Shown here: positions 1 to 10,559 of the stretch, one piece after another
Layout of the letters: every line of letters begins with the position of its first letter
Numbering within the stretch: the stretch's first letter is position 1
Source of the DNA: Daphnia pulex
Lineage: Eukaryota > Arthropoda > Branchiopoda > Diplostraca > Daphniidae
Reading direction: 5' to 3'
Length of the DNA: 64,000 nt
Assembly (NCBI RefSeq): GCF_021134715.1
Contig: NC_060018.1
Span: 10,619,501-10,683,500 of the forward strand
Notes under the pieces: model-generated
Told to the model about the DNA's origin: nothing
The model's database searches: none
Seen by the model: only the letters and a program-made list of their open reading frames with translations
Made by a program: the position numbers and the translations under genes

Positions 1-345
1 TGCCAAGTGAGAATGTATTTTTTCACGCGTTGATTTACATCAATCTGGCAACATTGTATGGTGAGAGCCAATCAGAATGCTGGAAAAAGTGCTGTCGTGA
101 TTATGTACTACTTAGTACATATTGCCTCGAGACCACACTGTCATTTTGGCCATTAGAGCCTCCAGTACTAGCTGGAGCTAAGCTGGTACTAGCCTTGCCT
201 GTTGAAGAATCTGATCCGAATGATGCGACACCAGATTCTTTCATTTTTTATGTTGGCACTGGTTGGATAAGTCTGGTAGTTTGCTCCAACAGTTGAATTT
301 CAGATAGGAAATAAGCAAAATTGTCTGGTGGATTGGAACATATTA
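1..345 (+). repeat. Dispersed repeat: 3' fragment of a DUF6729/KDZ-like transposon
   Basis: The first ~195 bp match 62289-62480 almost base for base. Bases ~196-293 match 63242-63338, so this copy lacks ~753 bp present in the right-hand copy. In the plus frame it encodes a peptide containing LYGESQSECWKKCCRDYVLL. A near-identical peptide (LYGESQSECWERCCRDYVLL) sits at the C-terminal end of the minus-strand transposase remnant near 31350-31435, so I read this as a detached piece of that element. After ~300 the similarity stops. Bases 345-600 hold short Arg/Ser- and Arg/Glu-rich open stretches on both strands that I cannot assign. Confidence 0.7.
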
Positions 346-749
346 CTGCTATACTGCATTACACGTTTTTTTGCGCTCATTATTCTTCATATTGTCACGG
401 TTGCACGACAAAGAACCCGTGTCCTCACGTCCACGTAAAGCGATTTCTCTTCGCGAGTCATGTCGTTTACGTTCATCTATGCGGGACTTGCTCCTGAATG
501 CCCGCGATGTTGACTGCAGCTGCGCCTTCAACCATTAAATTTGATTAGTAAACGGGTTACTCCACCCAAAGATATGTTTTACCTGGAGCGAGAACGTGAT
601 CGATGACGTGAGTGGCAACGAGAACGGGAACGCGAGGCTGAGGGAGAGCACGAACGACGGCAACAACCAAGTCTCCCAAAATCTAGAAATAGAAATTCAA
701 GTATTAAAAACATTACTATACCATCAAATGTTATTCTATTTAAAGTTAC

Positions 750-1795
750 CTAGATGGAGTTTTGGACAATTTTTTTTATATGTCCTTTATCGCGGCAGTG
801 GCAACAAAACCTATTTCCAGGACGCACCTCCACTTCCGCCGCTGGATTGATGGCAACTACGGGAGGTTCCGACACAGCCGCCACTGGAATGTCAGACAGC
901 GGAGGCTCCGCCACAGCCGCCACTGGATTGACGGCCACTACGGGAGGCTCTGCTACGGGAGGCTCATCTACGGGAGGCTCAGCTACGAGAGGCTCAGCTA
1001 CGAGAGGCTCAGCTACGAGAGGCTCAGCTACGAGAGGCTCAGCTACGAGAGGCTCAGCTACGAGAGGCTCAGCTACGAGAGGCTCAGCTACGAGAGGCTC
1101 AGCTACGAGAGGCTCAGCTACGGGAGGCTCATCTACAGCCGCCGCTGGATTGACGGCCACTACGGGAAGCTCGTCCGTTGGCCCGTCGACCGTCGCTTGG
1201 CGCACATCTCCCATCGGCGGACCAGCGGATGCAGCTGCAGCATCTTCTCCTCTAACACGCTACAAATTTTAAATTTTAATAAAATGTATAAATAGTGAAC
1301 TATAAAAAAATTAAAATCTTACCATTCCAGCGCGGTATCCTTGATTAACTAACCCCCAAAACTGGGCTTCCACCACAGCTAGATCCATTAGGTGGTTGTT
1401 GTGTAGTGTTGCGATCTGTGGGTTGGCCACATCTGCAGCAGTGAGCTGTTGCACTGGCAGGCCAAATTACTTGAACCTATCAAAAAATTTTCGATAAATA
1501 AATTGTTAATTCTAGGTAAACATTGAAATTGACTTACAATTTATTGAATATCTTGACTAACTCCTTGCAATTTTGCATATTGCTCGAAGGCTCCCAAGTA
1601 TTCTCGGTGTTATCGTAATCCATCCATTTGACAAGATACATGGTCTTCCTGTTGTAAACGCAAAAAAAAATTGATTACAAACAAAACTCAAGCACATTTC
1701 AACAAAATATTACCCTTTATAAAGGATTCGGTCGACCTCCACCGTGGTATTGTAAAAGAAAAATCCTTTTTCTTTCTTCTCTTCTTTTCTTCCGT
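750..1795 (-). pseudogene. Chromodomain protein with VAEPL repeat and zinc-knuckle remnant (decayed)
   Basis: Minus-strand exons can be joined. Exon 1 ends at 1714 with VEVDRILYKG. Exon 2 (1648-1538) continues in phase with YLVKWMDYDNTENTWEP, a clear chromodomain core (HP1/CBX type, which in known members binds methylated histone tails). Exon 3 (~1473-1323) and exon 4 (1259-750) remain in the same frame. Exon 4 encodes a Val/Ala/Glu/Pro tract of VAEPL repeats and ends in [14 protein letters not shown], a CX2CX4HX4C knuckle whose last Cys is Val. Donors and acceptors are canonical. The frame is broken once, by a TAA at 1467-1469 just inside exon 3. Either the protein ends there or this is a young pseudogene. 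A related chromodomain plus knuckle lies at 62676-63204. The chromodomain call is firm; the joined gene model is inference. Confidence 0.6.
946..1137. repeat. 15-bp tandem repeat (coding minisatellite)
   Basis: The unit GGCTCAGCTACGAGA occurs nine times without change from 976 to 1110, with variant copies on both sides. Because 15 is a multiple of three, every frame stays open. The minus strand reads VAEPL, which fits the flanking chromodomain gene frame; the plus strand reads GSATR and is probably only a shadow. The identical inner copies suggest recent expansion. Confidence 0.95.
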
Positions 1796-1919
1796 TCTCC
1801 TTCTTTTTTTTTTGTTTCTTTGGTCCTTTTTCTTTGGTTTTTTTCTTCAACTGGCATTAACTTTTGTCGTTTCCCTTGAGTTGTGGAGCTAGTAAAATCG
1901 ATTATCCCCATCTGCAAAA

Positions 1920-2870
1920 ATTAAACATTCATGTAGTAAGTGAAACTGCTGTACTTACTTTAAGAATTTTTCTAAAAACTATGTAATACTAACAATGGTA
2001 AAGTGAAACGTGAGACAAGAGTAAAGTGAAACAGGAGTCTTGAATGAAGAAGGTTTAGTTTTATAGTAGCTAGTTTATAGGACCACGAACACATCACTTT
2101 CTGGGTCGGAAACAGATGCCATAGCTTAATATCTGATATTAAAAGAATTAATTAAGGCAAAAATCTTGTTGTGAGTGAGGACTTTCAACAACAACAACAC
2201 GAAAAAGCACAACTACAAAATAGACGAATAAGTTTAATTTACATTGACAGCAGATCCCGATAGCAATTGTAAGCTATAATCACACTATTTTCCTAAACTT
2301 GATGTTGTTTTTGGAAAACCAGACGACAAATTCGAACAGAATTCCGTGAAAAACAATATAATTGCACATTGCCGTTTTGCCACACGTCGACATTTGGTGG
2401 TGATCGTTGGAATGCCATATAGTCTTACTTTCTTCTTCTTTGTCTTGGGCTTCTTTGTTGTAATTGGTGTGGCTTCTGAGTCACCATTGAAATGGCGAGA
2501 AACATTTGAGATTTCGGTGAAGAAGATGGAGTAAATTAAGTAAATATTACTCATTTAAGTGGTACTTTTGATAAAGTGAAGGTATGTTGACTGAGGTCGT
2601 GAATTATTGTGCATTAAATAAAAAAACTTTATTTCGATTTCTAGGTTTGATATGATCACAAAGCTTGGGCTTCGTCAGTTTCGTATTTGAATGCCATCAA
2701 CAACGTTATTTTTTGATCCTGAATGCCAACATCAAAAACATTTTATAACATTACAGCAGTAAATCATCCTATGAACTATTCAACTAAGCAACTAGGAGAT
2801 CGGTTCATGTCATTATTCTAGAATTTATATTTTAGGCTACTTGCTTTAATTGCCTCTTTTCCTCTCTTTC
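1920..2870. other. No recognisable gene
   Basis: AT-rich sequence. An 89-codon minus-strand open stretch (2554-2285) contains a short Lys/Thr-rich tract but no motif I know and no supporting splice sites. I see nothing else that can be supported here. Confidence 0.5.
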
Positions 2871-2874
2871 ATAG

Positions 2875-4110
2875 GAAACAAGTTGGTATCAGCGTATTTC
2901 ACGCAATATCAGTCATTTTTTCTATGAGTTTTGTACCCGCATCGTTTTTCATCTTCTTGGTTGAAGAACGGAAGTCTAAAACCATAAACCAAGCTTCTGC
3001 AGTTTATGTCTGGAGTGAAACCTATTACTTTCTGGGTTGCGTCTTACACTTAGGATATGGTTCGTTTTTTAATTGATACAAACTCAAATTACTGAGAGTA
3101 ATCAAATTTTACTGCTTTGATGTGCAACATTTTAGATGAATTATTTGATACTTAGCGCATTAGTTATCTTCATATTCATTGGATTCAATCAACAAGCTTA
3201 CATTAGTCCTAAAAATATCGCAGGAATGATTCTACTATTGATCCTCTACGGGTGATTACAGTTTGATTCTTGTGTTTCAGCATTATTGCTGATCATTTGT
3301 TGATCATAGATAGCTAATACCTTTGAATTTTGTTTTAATTGATTATCAGCAATCGCTCTAATGTATTCAGCTAGTTTGGTTTTTTTTTCCGTCCCTAGTT
3401 CTTCCTTTGTCAGTTTTGCGTGAGGAAATATGTGGAAATACATCTGAGTCATCACCACGATTTCCTCTTTCGTTCTTCAACTTTTCGACGACGCAGTACT
3501 TTATCACTAGTGCGTTTTTGAAAGTAACTCTTTAATTAACTCTTTATTTTATTTTCAGCAATTGAAATTGATTGAAAGTATTCTTAACGAAGTTTATTTA
3601 ATATTTCCTCACTACTGCCTTGGTCGTTGAATGATTGACATGGCGCAAGTACATTAAACTACCCAAAGACTTGAGCTTCTTGGTAAGATTTTAACATGTT
3701 TGAATATGAATATCGAAATTTGATTTATTACTTGGTTCTTGTGTACCAGTACTTGATTACCAGCGAAATATCTTCGAGTGGGATTACCTTGGCCGCTACT
3801 TTCTTGCCATGGTTGTTCAGGCTATAGTCTTCTTCAGTTTTACTGTGCTGTTGCATTATAAAGTGCTCCCGGAAAGTGTCGGAGCACGGAAAGAGTCAGA
3901 ACACTTGAAGTTGTTTGCAAGGCTCCGTGGAGTTTCCCAAAAGCATATGGACAAGGCAATTTCTACACAGTTAAGTAATGTTAACAAGATTGCGTTAATT
4001 CGCCATTTTTTATTATGTCGTCAATGAAAGCTTAAAGAAATTAGGGCTTCTTCCTTATAAAAATCGATGTGCTGGGACCAATGAGGAGTCTGACGATAAT
4101 AATGAGCAAG
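2875..4110 (+). pseudogene. ABCA-family transporter fragment (decayed, intron-containing)
   Basis: Exon pieces in order resemble the second half of an ABCA transmembrane domain. At 2875-3060 the peptide contains SFVPASFFIFLVEERKSKTI, the typical ABCA 'FVPASF..FL..ER.SK' segment. At 3136-3249 NYLILSALVIFIFIGFNQQ is followed by ILYG. At 3554-3645 LIFPHYCLGR is followed by an in-frame TGA and then MIDM (the family reads FCLGRGLIDM). At 3750-3870 WDYLGRYFLAMVVQAIVFFS is present. The nucleotide-binding domain should follow, but the Walker A region is missing: the sequence jumps to LFARLRGVSQKHMDKAI at 3911-3961 and then, in another frame, to KKLGLLPYKNRCAGT at 4033-4077. Full-length family members exceed 1,500 residues. 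Retained introns argue against a retrocopy. Confidence 0.75.
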
Positions 4111-4513
4111 GTTCTCGACTTAAATCTATTCCAATTTTTAACGTCGTCGTTATTCAACGTTTCTGTTTCAATTATTACTGGCTTCAAAAATATTTAGGGT
4201 AAGAAGATGTGCCTTTGCATTCTCGGACTAGTCATGGCCTAACTAATCAAGATCAGTTCGCCGTTTCATGAATGCGAACAATTCCGTTCATTCCTTCAAT
4301 CAGCAGTCAGCGTTCCCGTACAGTCGTCTGCTGAGTCGCGCCCACTGAGACAGCACCAAATTGAGCTCCCGACAATTTCAATGATTCTAGTAGTGTTTCT
4401 GTTTTTGAATGTGTTTTTTTTATGTGTTAACTGTCATTATTGACTACTTGTTTTGCTGAATACTTTGTCCTTGGCAGATCTTTGCTTGTGTCTCTCCTGT
4501 ATCGTCAGTGTGA

Positions 4514-5638
4514 TTGTGCCGTGCAATGTTTTACCCAAGTCCCCTACGGCGGTATTCGAAGCAGACCTTATTTTCTCTTCGTTTTTCCTCTCTGTGTCCG
4601 ACACGACTTTCTGATAAATCCTTGATGATTGTCAGATCACTGGGCATCCCGGCTGTATTTCCTTCTCGTCGTGGTTGTAGAAGAGGCAAATCGGTGAAGA
4701 TTAACAGAGCTGCTAAGAAATTCCTATATTGTTGCTTGGTCAATGCCAGGTCTCTCGTCAGCAACAAGTATGTCATTTCCCACCATCTAACTGTAACCGG
4801 TCTTGATGTCCTGGCTGTAACTGAAACCTGGCTTAATGAAGAAAACGGTGATACCATACTTCGAGAGGTTTGTCCATCTGGCTACTCGGCTATTCACTGC
4901 CCGAGATCTCGTGGCCGCGGTGGTGGAGTGGCTTTGTTTTTTCGTGACTCTCTCCGTGTCGGTATTCTCTCAGTTGACTTCTGTCCAGATTCTTTTGAAT
5001 ACCCATACGCCTCTGTATGCGTAAATGGTGTGACATTGCGGCTAGTCGTTATCTATCGACCTCCATCACTCAGTCCAAACCAATTCCTGACTGACTTCGC
5101 TGACCTGCTTGAACTTCTCCTGCCTCATCCTTCAAAGTTACTGATTGTGGGCGATTTTAATATTCATGTGGACTCTGAATCTAATTCATTCGGTCAGAAG
5201 TTTCTTTCCTTCGTAGAATCGTGTGACCTATCTCAGCAAGTCGGTGAATCTACTCATCACGGTGGCCACACTCTAGATCTAGTGTTGTCGAGGTCAGTCG
5301 ATAATCTAGTCCTTGACTTTCATGTCTCTAATTTACTCACTGACCACTCTGCCCTCAACTGGTTTGCTCGGGCTAGTCGTCCAGTTCGTCTAAAAAAAGC
5401 TGTCACATTCAGAGACCTCAAATCCTTGGATCTTGATCTATTCGTGACTGATCTGCTCAATCTCCAACTTTTCACTGCGGAGACTAACGACGTAACCACT
5501 CTTCTAGAATGGTACAACGAAGGATTAGCCGCGGTTCTCAACAAGCACGCCCCTATTCAGAAAAGGATATTCACAATTCACATTCACCGGACAACCCATG
5601 GAATAATGCTGACATCCACTCCATGCGGAAGCAAGTGA
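4514..5638 (+). pseudogene. LINE endonuclease domain (APE/EEP type)
   Basis: The open frame encodes the apurinic-like endonuclease that nicks target DNA for LINE insertion. Visible motifs are CLVNARSLVSNK at the start of the domain, VTETWL, GRGGGVALFF, VVIYRPP, VGDFNIHVD, HTLDLVL and the terminal catalytic SDH equivalent LTDHSALNW. The frame shifts near 5560-5600; the continuation (linker before RT) lies in another frame at 5509-5937. Residues before about 4700 have no recognisable domain. Confidence 0.8.
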
Positions 5639-6115
5639 GGTGGTTAGAACGAAGATGGAAACTTTCCGGTTTGGCGATTGATAAGGAGATCTTACTTCAG
5701 GCTCTAGCTGACCTGCGGAGTCTCATTTCTACCGCAAAAGTGAATTTTCTCAACTCCAAGATCGTCGAGCAAACTGGGAAGAAGTCGTTATTTAAGATTG
5801 TCGATTCATTCCTCCTCAAGAAGCCATCTTTTCGACTTCCGTCACATATGATGACCTGCTTTCCCTTACTAAAGTTCGTGATATCTGGTCTAGTCTCGTG
5901 TTATCTGGCTCGGACCTGGAACCTGAGTATTCTTTGACGTCTCGTACTTTCTCATCGTTCTCTCCAGTAACTACTGCTGAGGTTACATCACTTTCCTCTG
6001 CTGTCCTACGAAGTCTAGTCTCCTTGATCCCATTCCCACTTATCTTTTAAAGAACCTGGTCGACGTCCTTGTTGCCGCAATAACTAAGATTGTAAATCTT
6101 TCTCTGTTATCCGGT

Positions 6116-7726
6116 GTGTTTCCGGATACCATGAAATTAGCCCTGATCACTCCGCTGCTGAAGAAGCCAAACATCGACCCGGAAATACTAAGCAATTATC
6201 GACCTGTTTCCAATTTTTCCTTTCTATCGAAGCTTATTGAGCGGGTGGTTGTTAAACAACTGTATGCACACTTAGAATCTGACTCCGAGTCCCTCCTTGT
6301 CCCTGTCCAATCGGCCTACAGACCTTACCATTCCACTGAGACTGCGCTATTGAAAGTTTTTAATGATCTCCTTCTCTCTGTTGATGAAAAAGATAGGGGA
6401 GACCGGGGCTATGTGGGACATGGGGCTACATGGGACATCGCAGTTTTGAGCATGTTCCCGTAATTTTTTTTAAATAATTTTTTTTACTATATTTGAGCAT
6501 TTACCATGCCCCATGTTGGGTAAAAAAATTATTTAAAAAAAATTACGGGAACATGCTCAAAACTGCGATGTCCCATGTAGCCCCATGTCCCACATAGCCC
6601 CGGTCTCCCCTACTGGTGTTGTGATGGCATTTCTTGACCAAAGCGCGGCCTTTGATCTGGTTTAGTGGTTTATCACAATATTCTTATTGATCACCTTGCT
6701 GTCCGTTTCGGTATTCGTGGTCTCAGTCTTGCATGGTTTCAGTCCTACCTGTCTAGTCGCTGTCAATCAATTAGTGTGTCTGGTAATACGTCCTCTCTTG
6801 TTTATCTCCCTTTGGTGTTCCCCAAGGCTCTGTTCTTGGACCTGTTCTATACAATTTGTACACCAGTACAATTCATGACATATCTACCAGGCACGGTATT
6901 GATGATCATCAGTATGCCGACGATGATCAGAAATATACTCGATTCCGGATAACACCTACTGGAGCTGAACAGCGCAAGGCAATCTCTTCCCTGCCTGCCT
7001 GCATTGAAGAGATGAAAAGGTGGGGTGCTCTTAATCGGATGAAATATAACGATATGAAGACGGAGGTTCTGTTGGTGTTTTCTAAATACGGCGTTGCAAA
7101 GCAAATTGATTTGTCCCTGGAGGTTGGCGATAAGAAAATCAATCCTGTGTCATCTGTCCGAAGTCTTGGGGTCCCAATTGACTCCCATCTATCAATGGAT
7201 GGCCAAATACGCTTGATCTGCAAGAATGCCTTCTTCCACCTAAGAAGAATTTCCCAGCTGAAGAAGTTCCTCTCTAAAGCAGCCCTTGCTCAACTGATCC
7301 ATGCTTTTGTCATCTCTAGGACGACGACTCTAGACTACTGCAATTCTCTTCTTGCTGGCCTATCGAGGGTTTCATTGGATCGCCTTCAACGTGTCCAAAA
7401 TACTGCTGCTCGCCTACTTTGGTGCCAAGAAGTTCGACTCAATCCACCCCATTCTCTTTGATCTGTATTGGCTCCCCATTGTATTTAGAATTGACTATAA
7501 GATTGCCGTGTTTACTTATCGTTGTTTGAAAGGCCTCTCCCCTCGATATCTTCACTCCCTTCTTCGCTTACCTGTCTCTTCTCGTCTGGCGTGTGATAGA
7601 CTTATAACTGCTAAACCCCGCACAAAGACATATGGTTCTCGATCCTTTACAGTTTATGCCCCTAAGCTTTGGAATTCCCTTCCATCGACTGTCCGTAATG
7701 CAACTTCCCTTGCCCAGTTTTGTTAA
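6116..7726 (+). pseudogene. LINE reverse transcriptase, frameshifted and MITE-interrupted
   Basis: N-terminal RT motifs are at 6128-6390 (ALITPLLKK, LSNYRPVSNFSFLSKLIERV, VQSAYRPYHSTETALL). The next motif, FLDQSAAFDLV, resumes only after the 6396-6610 insertion and is followed by a TAG. The catalytic box appears as QYADD at 6912-6926 in a third frame, followed by the thumb and C-terminal region (EVLLVF, SVRSLGVPIDSHLSM, LDYCNSLLAGL), then a further shift near 7435 to KIAVFTYRCLKGLSPRYL. At least four frame changes exclude activity. Confidence 0.8.
6396..6610. mobile_element. 215-bp palindromic MITE with TA target duplication
   Basis: Two arms of ~88 bp are near-perfect reverse complements, separated by a loop of ~38 bp (about 6485-6522). 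The termini start GGGGAGACCGGGGCTATGTG. A TA dinucleotide is present on each side (6394-6395 and 6611-6612). Removing the arm-loop-arm unit plus one TA rejoins the surrounding LINE reverse transcriptase frame exactly, which fixes both ends of the insert. TA duplication is typical of Tc1/mariner-mobilised MITEs; that assignment is inference. Confidence 0.9.
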
Positions 7727-7865
7727 CGACCTAAAACACATTTTATTACTGTAGCGTTTAAAGATGAAATTGATAACCGTGCTCGTCGGGAAAAGCGCCT
7801 TTGAACATGTTTATGGAAAAGGCGCTTTAGAAGTTTAATACATTATTATTATTATTATTATTACT

Positions 7866-8160
7866 TGATGAAGCTTCTCTGTTCATTCTTCCATTGGTGA
7901 ATGACCCTGTGCTGACACCACTCCAAGAAGGAATTTTAATTTGCATGGATACTTTGCAGCGGGTACTTCACAATTGAACTGTTAGCAAGTCCATTGTTTA
8001 GAGTATCAAAATAGATTTGTTTTTCCTTTTTTTCCAATAACAGGACTTGGTCTCTGGGAACGAACTGATGAAATCCAAGATACCTGCACTCTTTTATCAA
8101 CTTTTGGGTCTTTGCTGGCTTTTCTTGTCAATCTCCAATCCTTTGGTACTGAATTTGATT
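7866..8160 (+). pseudogene. Possible MON2-like exon fragments
   Basis: Two short open segments flank a plausible intron ending in AACAG at 8043. The first encodes LPLVNDPVLTPLQEGILICM, the second KSKIPALFYQLL followed, after a frame slip, by FAGFSCQSP. The pattern resembles from memory part of the MON2/Mon2 trafficking protein, but I cannot verify it. The fragment is short and frameshifted, so it is at most a relic. Confidence 0.3.
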
Positions 8161-8174
8161 CTGATTCTGATTCA

Positions 8175-8362
8175 TCGTTCCTGTGGCTTTATGTCGGCTT
8201 TATGTGCCCATCGTTCCTGTGGCTTTATGCCGGCATCATGTGCCCATCGTTCCTGTATCTTTATGCCGGCTTCTTGTGCCCATCGTTCCTGTGGCTTTAT
8301 GCTGGCTTCATGTGCCCATCGTTCCTGTGGCTTTATGCCAACTTCATGTGTCCATGGTTTCT
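8175..8362. repeat. 36-bp tandem repeat, five copies
   Basis: Units start at 8175, 8211, 8247, 8283 and 8319, with a partial sixth at 8355. The core is TCGTTCCTGTGGCTTTATG plus a variable half. The period is a multiple of three, so frames stay open on both strands; the encoded 12-residue peptides look like by-products. A lone degenerate copy lies at ~8789-8822, on the far side of the proteasome pseudogene. Confidence 0.9.
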
Positions 8363-8364
8363 GC

Positions 8365-8822
8365 TGATCAAAATTCAAGCTGACCAAAATCACCAACTTC
8401 ATCTACTGCTGCAGTTCTCGCTCCGCTGCTGACACTCGAGCCATTGCTGATATTGTTAAATATCATTTGGAGTTTTATGAAGTTCAGTTGGGTGACGCTG
8501 CTTTGGTGAAAATAGTAGCAAGTGTCTTTCAAGAAGTTTAATATTTGAGATGGTGGATAGGTCTTTAATGTACCTCTTGGAGGAATGTGTGTCAGGCAAT
8601 CATTTGCTATTGGTGGTTCTGGTTCAACTAATGTCTTTAGATTTGTTGATTCTAATTTCTTAAAAGGCATGACAAAAGATGTGTGTGTCCAATTTGTGTT
8701 GAAAACCCTTTCATTAGCAATGAGCAGAGATGGTTCCAGTTGTGGTGTTGTTGGGTATTATCTCAGAAGAAGGAATTGAACGTCGTTCCTTTGGCTTTGG
8801 GCCGGCTTCGTGCCCATCGTTT
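8365..8822 (+). pseudogene. Proteasome subunit beta type-6 (PSMB6) pseudogene
   Basis: At 8365-8540 one frame reads KLTKITNFIYCC, SRSAADTRAIADIVKYHLEF and ALVKIVASVFQEV, matching the proteasome beta-6 (caspase-like site) sequence after its N-terminal nucleophile. At 8556-8779 it resumes after an in-frame TAG with VFNVPLGGMCVRQSFAIGGS, GMTKDVCVQF and LSLAMSRDGSSCGVV. A frameshift near 8750 precedes ISEEGIERRS. The segment between the two blocks (about 25 residues in the normal protein) and the N-terminus with its catalytic Thr are absent. No introns are visible, so a retrocopy is possible. The copy is non-functional. Confidence 0.85.
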
Positions 8823-8935
8823 AAAATTATACGTTACGAACATAATTTTCACATTGGCGGATGACCTTGCGATTTAAAAGAGAAAATTCCCCAATGAAAT
8901 ATAATCACAAATAAATCATTATTACGCAATAACAG

Positions 8936-9560
8936 GTAAAAAGTATTGGAAATTGGAAGCCGAAGCCGTAGCTCCCAGTTATCCGCGTAGCATCCGGGCG
9001 GATTGGGAAGGCCTGCCTGGAAACATTGACGCCGCTTTCACCTTTTTTTTCACCAATGGCCCCACCTACTTCTTCAAGGTATAACTGACATATAATTACA
9101 TCACCGCTAATTAGTTCATATCGATTTCCGTGAGCAGCTAATAATAATGAAAAGAACCTAATAATAATTTGCAACCCAAAATTTAAAAAAAGGGCTCCAG
9201 ATATTGGCGCTATACAAATTTGGAATTGAACGCCGACTACCCAAAGGATCTCTGGGAAGGATTCGCCGGAGTGCCCAGCAACATCGACACGGCCCTCGTC
9301 TGGAGCGGCAACGGCAAAATCTATTTCTTCACAGGTATGCCGTCAATAAATGAATAAAAAAGAGCTTTTAACATTTATTATCTTTTGATTGACCAATGAT
9401 TGGACTTGTAGGGAGCCAATATTGGCGGTTCGACCCGCAACAGAAGCCGCCCATTAAATCGACGTTTCCCAAAAACATTTCCAACTGGGAAGGTCTGCCC
9501 AGTTCTTTGGACGCCGCATTCCAGTTCACGAACGGCTACAGCTACTTCTTTAATAATTAG
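8936..9560 (+). pseudogene. Matrix metalloproteinase hemopexin-domain 3' exons (gene fragment)
   Basis: Three exons splice in phase: 8936-9078, 9193-9334 and 9412-9560 (TAG stop). Each encodes one hemopexin blade: YWKLEAEAVAPSYPRSIRAD with GLPGNIDAAF and TYFFK; GSRYWRYTNLELNADYPKDL with GVPSNIDTAL and IYFFT; then YWRFDPQQKPPI, FPKNISNWEGLPSSLDAAF and SYFFNN. Hemopexin blades form the C-terminal substrate-binding propeller of secreted MMPs. All three exons are open with clean GT-AG sites. The catalytic HExxH domain and first blade are not found upstream, where a proteasome pseudogene and a LINE lie. It is either a truncated duplicate or the last exons of a gene interrupted by insertions. Confidence 0.8.
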
Positions 9561-10382
9561 TAATTCACTAATTGAAATCGTGAGTGTAGGATAAAAATGT
9601 GATGTAACATAACATTTTTAAAATATTTTCCTTTTATTTGGGTAGGTTTTAACTAGTGATATCTTACAATCCCATTTGTTCTCATTTTCCAGTTGTTTAT
9701 ATAACTTAATGTTTACATGTATGACAACTTAAACGGTTTGCAGATACAAGAAACCACCTATTAAAATCAGATAACTGTATATATCCTGTATATGATTACG
9801 TGGTAATTGCTTTACGCAAATAAATAATTGTTTTGTTGAATTTCACTAGTGGTTGCTTATATTCAGTGCTACATATATATATGCTATCAATTTTTTTTAT
9901 TAGTCAACAGGATAACTTAAAAACAATTGTATAAATTTATTGTTTTTGTACTTATTAAAAAAATTGGTAAATCACAATTAATTAAAGTACCACGATTAAC
10001 ATAACTAACCACTAAAGAGAATTCTTCTTTGCATCTAAACGTTTATCTATTCCTTTCGGTGATTATCGCAAGTCGTTGCTTAGATTGAGCATTACAAAAA
10101 AACGGACTGAATATGAAAGAAACTGAATTTGCAGTCCGATTGATGAAAAAAACTGAATTTTTCAAATTTTGATTTTATTTATAGTTTTACTTTCAAAAAT
10201 TACTAACTAAAACAGACTGTGTCGTTGTTGGTGAACAATAGATAAGAGCAATAGATAATTATCTCGTATCTTCTCTCGAGCAAGGACAGACTTCATGCGC
10301 AAAGATACTCCTATTGTTTTTCCAAGCCCCCTCGACTGTGTTATTTTTGTTGGGTTTTCAAATTTTTTAGATACTTGGTGGC
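9561..10382. other. Intergenic, no gene seen
   Basis: AT-rich DNA between the hemopexin exons and the I-group LINE. AATAAA-like signals occur at about 9820, after the MMP fragment. Nothing else is supported. Confidence 0.5.
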
Positions 10383-10559
10383 TACGTGAATTGTGTGGAG
10401 TCCACCTTGAGTCCTGAAAGTGAATAGACGTGTCAAAAAGTGCTTAAAAATCCACTCCCCCTTCTCTCTTCAAAGTGCCACTCCCCCGCGCCTGCACAGA
10501 CAAGGAAAGAGCCCGGCACCAGGCCGATCCCGCCCGATCCTTCCCCTCTCTAGAGCCAT

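Larger units (their letters stand above)
4250..7863 (+). mobile_element. CR1/L2-like LINE, inactivated
   Basis: A non-LTR retrotransposon with an endonuclease region (4700-5440) and a reverse transcriptase region (6116-7726), ending in an (ATT)n run at 7843-7861, a 3' terminus common in CR1/L2-group elements. No RNase H domain is visible after the RT. The coding part has several frameshifts and is split by a palindromic MITE at 6396-6610. The 5' boundary is not sharp and is placed by the end of ABCA similarity. It appears to have inserted into or beside the decayed ABCA gene. I found no convincing target-site duplication. Confidence 0.8.

Noticed and set aside
349..531. Minus-strand Arg/Ser-rich 60-codon frame resembling an SR protein tail
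   Set aside because: Too short, low complexity, no splice context and no domain.
976..1110. Regular short repeats considered as a CRISPR array
   Set aside because: Units are contiguous with no unique spacers, and the window is eukaryotic.
754..1295. Two plus-strand open frames of 172-177 codons over the 15-bp repeat
   Set aside because: They are kept open only because the repeat length is a multiple of three; the minus strand has the chromodomain and knuckle context and real splice sites.
8047..8432. Overlapping open frames on both strands across the 36-bp repeat
   Set aside because: Minisatellite artefact. The encoded FLWLYAGFMCPS-type peptides repeat with the DNA, and no start context or domain supports a gene.
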